In this document: one piece after another, positions 25,468 to 31,792 of the stretch | Numbering within the stretch: position 1 is the first letter of the stretch | Layout: each line of letters starts with the position of its first letter | DNA from: UBA2365 sp964594045 | GTDB taxonomy: Bacteria > Bacteroidota > Bacteroidia > Chitinophagales > Saprospiraceae | Direction: 5' to 3' | NCBI GenBank assembly: GCA_964594045.1 | Contig: CAZQKR010000046.1 | Coordinates: forward strand, 1-31,792 | Length of the DNA: 31,792 bases | The notes under the pieces: model-generated | Database searches by the model: none | Told to the model about the DNA's origin: nothing | The model's input: the letters and a program-made list of their open reading frames with translations, nothing else | Position numbers and translations under genes: made by a program

Positions 25468-25951
25468 GTGTATTAATTTTATTGTTATGCTAAAAACTCA
25501 GATATTTCTGACATGAATTATCCGGTAATACGAGTTGTTCCAACCAGATATCATCTTCAGGATATCAGCATAAATATAGCAGTTAAATTCAAATTATACA
25601 ATAGTCACAAAGTATAAATAAAGAATTTTTTGTGGAATAACGCGGAGGTTTTCGTGGAATTCACTGCTTTTCCCCAAAAAGAGTATCAATAATTTTCTGA
25701 AATCAGCATCATTTTTTGATCAGCATCATAGGTAAAACCAGAGGTCATGATCTCTAAATAACCTGATATTCATTTGTGATCCGCAAGTTCATCATTGTGG
25801 TTTATGCATTTCAAAAAGACTGCAAAAAATAGTTTTTTGAAAAGCAATTCTTTTGGACATTTTATTCACCCGATCCTCTTATTTATAATATTCCTAAATA
25901 GGTTTATTTCAGCCCAAATCATTTCACGGCAATCTAAATACAGATAACTTT
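25468..25951. other. Divergent intergenic region between the HPF-sigma fusion and maeB
   Basis: These 484 A+T-rich bases hold no gene. There is an 11-base direct repeat ATCAGCATCAT at 25702-25712 and 25719-25729 (period 17), a possible operator. The maeB promoter lies at the right end. Confidence 0.45.
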
Positions 25952-25952
25952 G
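25945..25952 (+). promoter_or_regulatory. Candidate -7 element for maeB
   Basis: TAACTTTG matches TAnnTTTG exactly, 26 bases before ATG 25979. Transcription from here would exclude an upstream non-ATG start at 25952, and so supports the chosen start. Confidence 0.45.
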
Positions 25953-25978
25953 TGTTTTCTTTCATCAAATCTTTAATT

Positions 25979-28267
25979 ATGGCGAACCATATGGATATTA
26001 GTGATTCCAAAAAGAGTCTGAAACAAGCCGCATTGAACTACCATTCAATGGGCAGAAAAGGGAAAATCGAAGTAAAACCCACCAAACCATTCAATTCTCA
26101 GCGGGACTTGTCCCTGGCATACACTCCCGGCGTGGCAGAACCCTGCCTGGAGATCCACAGGGATCCATTAACTGCGAGGCAATATACAGCGAAGGGAAAC
26201 CTCGTCGCCGTGATCTCAAACGGAACGGCAGTGCTGGGCCTTGGAAACATAGGCGCCTTGGCCGGTAAACCGGTTATGGAAGGGAAAGGCATTCTGTTCA
26301 AGCGTTTTGCAGATATTGATGTTTTTGACCTTGAGATGGATACGGAAGATCCGGATAGATTTATTGATGCGGTAAAACTGCTGGAACCAACATTCGGCGG
26401 GATCAATCTGGAGGACATCAAGGCACCCGAATGCTTTTATATTGAAGAAACGCTTACAAGGGAGATGAACATCCCTGTTTTTCATGATGATCAGCACGGG
26501 ACCGCCATCATTTCCGGAGCTGGCCTGCTGAATGCCCTTGAACTTGTGGGGAAAAAACTTGAAGAGGTCAAAATCGTCATTTCCGGAGCCGGCGCAGCAG
26601 GTATTGCCTGCGCTAATCTCTATATGGATCTGGGTGCAACAGTCAATAACATCTTCATGGTGGACAGCAAAGGTGTTTTATGCAATGCCAGAGGAGATTC
26701 AGACACCAATAAGTATAAAAAACCATTTTACAAGGATACTGAATGCAAATCCCTTGAAAATATCCTGGTCGGAGCAGATGTCTTTGTGGGATTGTCCAAA
26801 AAAGATCTCCTCACACCGGAAATGGTCAAGACTATGGCCCCCAACCCAATCATATTTGCCATGGCCAATCCCGATCCCGAGATCACTTACCCTGTGGCAA
26901 AAGCCGCCAGGCCGGATGCCATTGTGGCCACAGGAAGAAGCGACTTCCCCAACCAGGTCAACAATGTATTGGGATTTCCTTTTATCTTCAGGGGAACGCT
27001 GGACGTGGAAAGTGTAACGATCAACAAGGAAATGAAACTGGCCTGTGCCAGAGCGCTGGCTCAACTGGCCAAGGAAGACGTGCCTGATGAAGTCAAGAAA
27101 AAATATGGCGATGATGAACTGGTATTCGGACCGGATTATATCATTCCCAAACCTTTTGATCCGAGAGTATTATACTGGGCTGCACCTGCAGTTGCCAAGG
27201 CTGCCATGGAAACAGGTGTAGCCAGGAAACACATCGACATTGATGCTTATGTGGAAAGATTGAAGGGGATCACCGACTGGAGCCGCGACATGATGAGAAA
27301 AATATATGATCTGGCCAGGAAAGATAAGAAAAGGATCGTGTTTGCCGAAGGTGATCATCCGAAAATCGTATGGGCAGCTGCAGAGATCGTGGAAGAGGAA
27401 ATAGGACTTCCGGTTTTACTTGTTGAAAATAAAGAAGAAGCGATAGCCCGCTTTGAAGAACACAACCACAGTACCGATGGGATTGAATTCGTTGAATACA
27501 ACAACTCACCGTTGATGGAGGAATTTGTCCTTGCATATTACAATAAGCGCAACAGGAAAGGGGTGACGATGAGAAAAGCCAAAAAAGACATGCAAAATGT
27601 CTATTTCTTTTCCGCGATGATGGTTGAGCTGGGGTATGCAGACAGTATGGTGGCAGGCGTGAATGCAGCCTATCCCTATGTGCTGAGCCCGGCGTTGAGG
27701 GTGATCGGAGCGAATCCCGGTGATGTGGTTTCAGGGATACATTTCCTCAGCCACAATAATAATGCTTATTTTATGACGGATTGCGCGGTGAATGAACGGC
27801 CAAATGCCTGCCAATTAACGGATATCGTGATGAAAGGGATCGAAACAGTGGAAAAATTCAGGTTCAAACCGGTGGTTGCCATGCTGTCATATACGAATTT
27901 TGGTTCAGTCAGAACGGAAGAAACCGAAATTATAGAAGAAGTGATCGCAAGGGTAAAAGAAAAACGCCCGGATGTGATCATAGACGGTCCGGTTCAGGCA
28001 GATCTGGCAATCACTCAGGATAGGTTGCTGGAACTCTATCCTTTTACCGAGTTGAAGGAACGCCCCAACCTACTGGTATTTCCTAACCTGATGACGGCTA
28101 ATATCAGTATGAAACTGATCAAATATTTTGCCAACGCACACATGATAGGACCGATCATGGCAGGATTCAGGAAACCTGTTCATCTGGTGACCAGGGGAAG
28201 TGAGGTGAGCAATATCGTCAACCTGGCAGCTATTTCCGCAGTGGATGCACAAAGCATGAAAAAATAG
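25979..28267 (+). CDS. maeB: NADP-dependent malic enzyme with C-terminal phosphotransacetylase-like domain
   Basis: 762 residues from ATG 25979 (MANHMDISDSKK). Residues about 1-420 form the malic enzyme part, which decarboxylates malate to pyruvate with reduction of NAD(P): DLSLAYTPGVAEPCLEIHRD, VFHDDQHGTAIISGAGLLNA, and the Rossmann motif VISGAGAAGIACANLY. Residues about 430-762 form a phosphotransacetylase-like domain (KRIVFAEGDHPKIVWAAAEI, YADSMVAGVNAAYPYVLSPA, VDGPVQADLAI-type region near DGPVQADLAI). In known MaeB proteins this domain is regulatory, binding acetyl-CoA, and not catalytic. The cytoplasmic enzyme supplies pyruvate and NADPH. The length is normal for the two-domain family. 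The gene stands alone. Confidence 0.95.
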   Translation: MANHMDISDSKKSLKQAALNYHSMGRKGKIEVKPTKPFNSQRDLSLAYTPGVAEPCLEIHRDPLTARQYTAKGNLVAVISNGTAVLGLGNIGALAGKPVMEGKGILFKRFADIDVFDLEMDTEDPDRFIDAVKLLEPTFGGINLEDIKAPECFYIEETLTREMNIPVFHDDQHGTAIISGAGLLNALELVGKKLEEVKIVISGAGAAGIACANLYMDLGATVNNIFMVDSKGVLCNARGDSDTNKYKKPFYKDTECKSLENILVGADVFVGLSKKDLLTPEMVKTMAPNPIIFAMANPDPEITYPVAKAARPDAIVATGRSDFPNQVNNVLGFPFIFRGTLDVESVTINKEMKLACARALAQLAKEDVPDEVKKKYGDDELVFGPDYIIPKPFDPRVLYWAAPAVAKAAMETGVARKHIDIDAYVERLKGITDWSRDMMRKIYDLARKDKKRIVFAEGDHPKIVWAAAEIVEEEIGLPVLLVENKEEAIARFEEHNHSTDGIEFVEYNNSPLMEEFVLAYYNKRNRKGVTMRKAKKDMQNVYFFSAMMVELGYADSMVAGVNAAYPYVLSPALRVIGANPGDVVSGIHFLSHNNNAYFMTDCAVNERPNACQLTDIVMKGIETVEKFRFKPVVAMLSYTNFGSVRTEETEIIEEVIARVKEKRPDVIIDGPVQADLAITQDRLLELYPFTELKERPNLLVFPNLMTANISMKLIKYFANAHMIGPIMAGFRKPVHLVTRGSEVSNIVNLAAISAVDAQSMKK

Positions 28268-28434
28268 GTGTTTGTGGATGAAATTGCAACACTGGTCTAT
28301 ATCAGGCAGTTGATTGAACCTGAAAAGATTTGTTTTCGTTGAAAAATCAAAGGGGTATGTCAGGAGATCATTCCAAATGGATTTCTGCACATTCCCCCTT
28401 TTGACATATTATTTATTCAATAAAACAAACAAAA

Positions 28435-28731
28435 ATGAATACCAAATTTTTTTTCTTGCTCCTGCTGGTGCTGACCGTTGTCTTATTTTCCGGTTGTGCC
28501 GACTCTGTAGTTGTTGATCAATGCGTTTCCGGGGAACCCAGCGGCTTTTGGGGCGGTTTGATACACGGACTGATCACACCATTTAGTTTTATCGTCAGTT
28601 TATTCCGCGACGATGTCAGCGTGTATGCGATCAACAACAACGGAGGCTGGTATGATTTTGGCTTCCTGATCGGGGCTGGCATCACTTTGGGCGGTTCAGG
28701 AAAAGCAAGCAGCCGGAGAAGACGCTGTTAA
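28435..28731 (+). CDS. Small conserved lipoprotein
   Basis: 98 residues. A lipoprotein signal MNTKFFFLLLLVLTVVLFSGC is processed at C21 (lipobox LFSGC). The mature part includes FWGGLIHGLITPFSFIVSLF, DDVSVYAINNNGGWYDFGFL and a Gly-rich stretch, ending in a basic SRRRRC. I recall this FWxGLxHGxIxP...VYAxxNNG pattern in small membrane proteins of Bacteroidota and others; the function is not known. With Ser or Ala rather than Asp after the Cys, outer-membrane sorting is possible. It has its own leader, 167 bases after maeB. Confidence 0.8.
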   Translation: MNTKFFFLLLLVLTVVLFSGCADSVVVDQCVSGEPSGFWGGLIHGLITPFSFIVSLFRDDVSVYAINNNGGWYDFGFLIGAGITLGGSGKASSRRRRC

Positions 28732-28931
28732 AACCCCGGTGATTTATTCCGGGAATTATATCCGCGCCGTGCATGCCTTAAGTTGAACGATAGTCGGTCA
28801 GCACATATTCTGACATACAGTTTGGAACTTTTACTCTCCCTAACCGGAGAAAAAAGATGAAGCATTATAGAAAAAGCACTTTTTTTTCTAATCTTGCGAT
28901 CGAATAGTAACAGAGCAATAATTTCGACAGT

Positions 28932-29807
28932 ATGATCCAATCGATGACCGGGTACGGCCAGGCTTCATCCGTATACAACCACAAAAAAATCAGCGTTGAA
29001 CTAAGGGCATTAAACGGTAAAACCACAGATATCCGTATTAAATTTCCTGCGAAGTATGGTTCAAAAGAACTTGCCATACGGAATCAGGTACTCAGTATGC
29101 TGGAACACGGGCGTTTTGACATGACCATCAGCATCGACGGTGTCGTGGAAGAGCAATATAAACTGGACGAACAATTGTTCAGGAGCTATTTTAAAACACT
29201 CAACGACCTGGCCAGAGAGCTGGGCGTCAGAGATCAGGATTATTTTTCAACGATCATAAGGATCCCGAATGTAGTTAAAAACATGGTGGAGGAACTGACC
29301 GAAGATGAATGGCTGATCACGGAAGAACTCATAAAATCAGTCATTCAACAGATCATTTCCTACAGACAGGCCGAGGGTGAAACCATGCTTACTGACATCA
29401 GGCAAAGTGTTGAAAAGATACTCGATTTTTTGAAACAGGTGGAAATTCATGAAAAAGACCGGATCCAGGGTATTAAAGACCGGATCAACAACAACCTCAA
29501 TGGGTTTTTCAGCGAGATCAGACTGGATGAGAACCGGTTTGAGCAGGAATTGCTGTATTATATTGAGCGCCTCGATATCAATGAAGAAAAAATTCGTCTG
29601 GAGCAAAACTGTAAGTATTTTATACAGCTATTGGACGATCAAACGGTCACCGGCAAAGGGAAAAAACTGATCTTCATCAGTCAGGAGATAGGCAGGGAGA
29701 TCAATACCATGGGTGCCAAAGCCCAGAATGCACCCATTCAGCAACTGGTGGTGAGCATGAAGGATGAACTGGAAAGGATCAAGGAATTATTATTGAACGT
29801 ATTGTAA
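28932..29807 (+). CDS. yicC: YicC family endoribonuclease
   Basis: 291 residues beginning MIQSMTGYGQAS, the hallmark of the family. The N-terminal YicC domain covers about 1-155 (VELRALNGKTTDIRIKFPAK), and the C-terminal DUF1732 domain about 205-291 (RFEQELLYYIERLDINEEKI, LIFISQEIGREINTMGAKAQ). E. coli YicC is an RNase that helps degrade small RNA. The next gene, gmk, starts 6 bases after the stop; yicC-gmk is a common bacterial pair, so this is an operon. Confidence 0.93.
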   Translation: MIQSMTGYGQASSVYNHKKISVELRALNGKTTDIRIKFPAKYGSKELAIRNQVLSMLEHGRFDMTISIDGVVEEQYKLDEQLFRSYFKTLNDLARELGVRDQDYFSTIIRIPNVVKNMVEELTEDEWLITEELIKSVIQQIISYRQAEGETMLTDIRQSVEKILDFLKQVEIHEKDRIQGIKDRINNNLNGFFSEIRLDENRFEQELLYYIERLDINEEKIRLEQNCKYFIQLLDDQTVTGKGKKLIFISQEIGREINTMGAKAQNAPIQQLVVSMKDELERIKELLLNVL

Positions 29808-29813
29808 AAAACT

Positions 29814-30389
29814 ATGGACAGAGCGGAGAAAATGATGGTGTTCACCGCCCCTTCAGGTTCGGGCAAAACGACCATAGTGAGGCACCTGCTGAAACGGTTT
29901 GACAGGTTGGCATTTTCGGTTTCGGCAACCACCCGGGACAAACGGGATCACGAAACAGATGGTAAAGACTATTATTTTTTGTCTGTCGAATCATTCCGGG
30001 AAAAAATAGCACGGGGTCTTTTTGTAGAATGGGAAGAAGTTTACCCCGGACGTTATTACGGCACCCTGAAAAGCGAAGTGGACCGGATCTGGGAAGAAGG
30101 CAAATTCGTTTTGTTTGATGTGGATGTATTAGGCGCAAGTAATATCAAACGAATTTATGGTGAAAAATGCCTGGCGGTTTTTGTTAAACCCCCATCTGTT
30201 GAGGTACTCATCAACCGGCTGAAAGCCAGAAACACGGAAACTCCCGAAACACTGGAAATCCGGAAGGCCCGATTTTTAAAAGAACTTCAATACGAGCCCA
30301 ATTTTGATGTCATTCTGATCAACGACCAGCTGGAAAATGCCCTGGAAGAAGCAGAGGAACTGGTCAGGAATTTCTTTGGATTCAACTGA
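29814..30389 (+). CDS. gmk: Guanylate kinase
   Basis: 191 residues, normal for the family. It phosphorylates GMP (and dGMP) to the diphosphate with ATP in the cytoplasm. The P-loop FTAPSGSGKTTIVRHLL is at about residues 8-24; the GMP-binding region includes SVSATTRDKRDHETDGKDYY and WEEVYPGRYYGTL; DVDVLGASNIK is the usual Walker-B-like segment. The start at ATG 29814, 6 bases after yicC, puts the P-loop at the expected position. The second gene of the yicC-gmk-pnuC run. Confidence 0.95.
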   Translation: MDRAEKMMVFTAPSGSGKTTIVRHLLKRFDRLAFSVSATTRDKRDHETDGKDYYFLSVESFREKIARGLFVEWEEVYPGRYYGTLKSEVDRIWEEGKFVLFDVDVLGASNIKRIYGEKCLAVFVKPPSVEVLINRLKARNTETPETLEIRKARFLKELQYEPNFDVILINDQLENALEEAEELVRNFFGFN

Positions 30390-30400
30390 TACCATCTACC

Positions 30401-31108
30401 ATGCAGTTCTTTTTTGACTTCTTCCTTGAACCATACAGAACGGCAACTATTGAGCATATCCTGCTCGAACTCATAGCAGCAGTATTTGGGGTTGTCAGCG
30501 TAGTGTATGCCAAGAGAGAACACATACTCGTATACCCGACCGGTATTGTCAGCACCGGCATCTATATTTATCTGCTGGCGATCTGGAGTCTTTATGGTGA
30601 TATGATCATAAATATTTATTACACACTGATGAGCATTTACGGATGGTACCGATGGTCCGGGATCAGCTCTTCAGAACCTTCAGCACTACGGATTTCAAAA
30701 ACAAATCTTACGGATAAGCTTAAAACAGCAGGTATTTTTGTCTTTACTTCCTTGTTCGTCATCTGGGTTTATGTGCGGTACGGGGTGATTGAATCAATGA
30801 ACTTTACGGAAACCATCCGGTATATTTCCGGTCAGTTCCAGGAAGGTCAGCTGGAAAATCTGCGAAGGCTTACACCCTATATGGATACGTTCACCACGGG
30901 TGTCTTCTTTTCTGCGATGTGGCTGATGGCCAATAAAAAGCTGGAAAACTGGGGATTCTGGATCGCCGGAAATATTGTTTCCATCCCTTTGTATTTTGTG
31001 AAAGGATATGGATTCACAGGGATCCAATACATCATTTTCCTCGTATTGGCCATCCAGGGATATCTGATATGGCGGAAAAAAATGAAAACGGTAAGCACAA
31101 CAATTTGA
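30401..31108 (+). CDS. pnuC: Nicotinamide riboside/mononucleotide transporter PnuC
   Basis: 235 residues with about seven hydrophobic helices. The conserved PnuC features are visible: AKREHILVYPTGIVSTGIYI in the N-terminal half, the family motif IYGWYRWSG at about residues 79-87, and NWGFWIAGNIVSIPLYFVKG toward the end. It takes up vitamin B3-type NAD precursors, trapped inside by phosphorylation. The gene starts 11 bases after gmk and is likely co-transcribed. Many PnuC genes lie beside a nicotinamide riboside kinase; none is seen here within the window. Confidence 0.92.
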   Translation: MQFFFDFFLEPYRTATIEHILLELIAAVFGVVSVVYAKREHILVYPTGIVSTGIYIYLLAIWSLYGDMIINIYYTLMSIYGWYRWSGISSSEPSALRISKTNLTDKLKTAGIFVFTSLFVIWVYVRYGVIESMNFTETIRYISGQFQEGQLENLRRLTPYMDTFTTGVFFSAMWLMANKKLENWGFWIAGNIVSIPLYFVKGYGFTGIQYIIFLVLAIQGYLIWRKKMKTVSTTI

Positions 31109-31183
31109 AGCGTCTCCGGAAACATAACGCTGGCGGATAGATATTTTTTATAAATGAAGTCTGTTTACCCTCCCAATATCCCC

Positions 31184-31390
31184 TTACAACTTGACAAATT
31201 TCCTGCAAGGGTAGTATGGATCTTCAAGTTTTAAAACATAAACTCCTGCCGGTAAGAAGGAGACATCCAAAGCGTATTTACCGGTCAGATCGACACATAT
31301 TTTTTCCTGACTTGTCCGCATAGAAAAATCAAGTAAGTGATACAATTGATTATCAATTAGATATAAAGATAAAATGCGATATTTGTCGCA
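31184..31390 (-). pseudogene. Orphan T9SS type A sorting-domain fragment
   Basis: On the minus strand a frame is open from 31390 to the TAA at 31184-31186. It reads like the end of a T9SS type A sorting domain: RILSLYLIDNQLY, then ICVDLTGKYALDVSFLPAGV, YVLKLED and finally RKFVKL. The upstream N-P signature and the passenger protein are missing; a TAG at 31391-31393 cuts the frame. This is therefore a gene remnant and not an active gene. The terminal KFVKL and LPAGVYVLK spacing match intact family members such as the two in this window. Confidence 0.6.
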
Positions 31391-31792
31391 CTAAAGCTAA
31401 ATAAATGTGAATTGTATAAAAAATAACAATTATTGGCTTTAGAATGCAATGAAAAAATTGGCACTATGTTGAAAAGTGTGGGTAAAATTGTCATTTGAAA
31501 AATTGATGCCAGATGCTCATGTATTAACTCAAAATGTTCGTTCAAGATCATTTTGTAGTTTGTCCTTTTTCCTTGATGAAAAAGGACCAAAAAATCAAGT
31601 TTCATTAAGGCGATTGCTGCGCACCGCTCACTCCCGGGCTTGCATGCTTTTTTAACCGGGGGCGTGGGTTTGCTCATACTTCTTGCCGGCTTTAAGCTGT
31701 TTTGTCATATCCCGGCTGCAGAATTGGATCGTCCGGTTAACGCAATTCCAGCCCTTCGTTCACTATCGCTGGTAATGAAACCTTCCACGATT
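31391..31792. repeat. Probable dispersed non-coding repeat DNA at the right edge
   Basis: No real gene is visible in these 402 bases. A perfect 10-bp hairpin, GTCCTTTTTC (31562-31571) / GAAAAAGGAC (31578-31587), with a 6-base loop lies in a stretch (about 31555-31680) whose wording resembles repetitive intergenic DNA of other Bacteroidota. A 106-codon minus frame over it (31357-31677) begins MSKPTPPVKKACKPGSERCA and looks like a spurious translation of that repeat. The final 100 bases are G+C-richer and unidentified. Confidence 0.4.

Noticed and set aside
31357..31677. Minus-strand open frame of 106 codons at the right end
   Set aside because: Runs through a hairpin in probable repeat DNA, overlaps the sorting-domain remnant in another frame and has no protein-like domain pattern.

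Overview
The window looks like chromosomal DNA of a member of the Bacteroidota. The evidence is type IX secretion (T9SS) type A C-terminal sorting domains on secreted proteins, a TonB-dependent receptor with an N-terminal carboxypeptidase-like domain, a Bacteroidota-style Crp/Fnr regulator with a Cys cluster, DUF1800/DUF1501 partners, TAnnTTTG-type -7 promoter elements, and A-rich rather than Shine-Dalgarno-like leaders. The genus cannot be fixed from the sequence alone. No rRNA, tRNA, CRISPR array, intact insertion sequence or phage gene was seen.

Layout. 1-93 is the tail of an unknown gene. 328-3510 (minus) holds a Crp/Fnr regulator and a TonB receptor, separated by a clear terminator. 4096-6361 has a secreted helical protein facing a small outer-membrane-barrel candidate, tail to tail. 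6604-9306 is an A+T-rich accessory patch: a LamG surface protein that stops abruptly, then a membrane-spanning Kelch-type protein with a cytoplasmic domain resembling a winged helix. A nested palindromic repeat lies at 9599-9720. 10-14 kb is housekeeping: a DUF2461 protein, PssA, an ECF sigma factor with a small anti-sigma-like partner, an O-methyltransferase and an EamA exporter.

14.2-23.7 kb is a single-direction block of exported proteins (minus strand): DUF1800, DUF1501, a discoidin-like T9SS protein, a multi-domain adhesin-like T9SS protein and a reprolysin-like metalloprotease. The first three or four are spaced like one operon. A second nested palindrome lies at 23963-24118. 24412-25467 encodes an unusual fusion of an HPF/RaiA-like domain with sigma-70-like regions. 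Then come malic enzyme (maeB), a small lipoprotein and a yicC-gmk-pnuC operon. The right end holds an orphan T9SS sorting-domain fragment and what looks like dispersed repeat DNA.

The best candidates for something undescribed are the HPF-sigma fusion, the Kelch/transmembrane/winged-helix one-component sensor, the DUF1800-DUF1501-discoidin operon that appears to use three export routes, and the two nested palindromic elements. All functional statements rest on reading motifs by eye; no database search was run.
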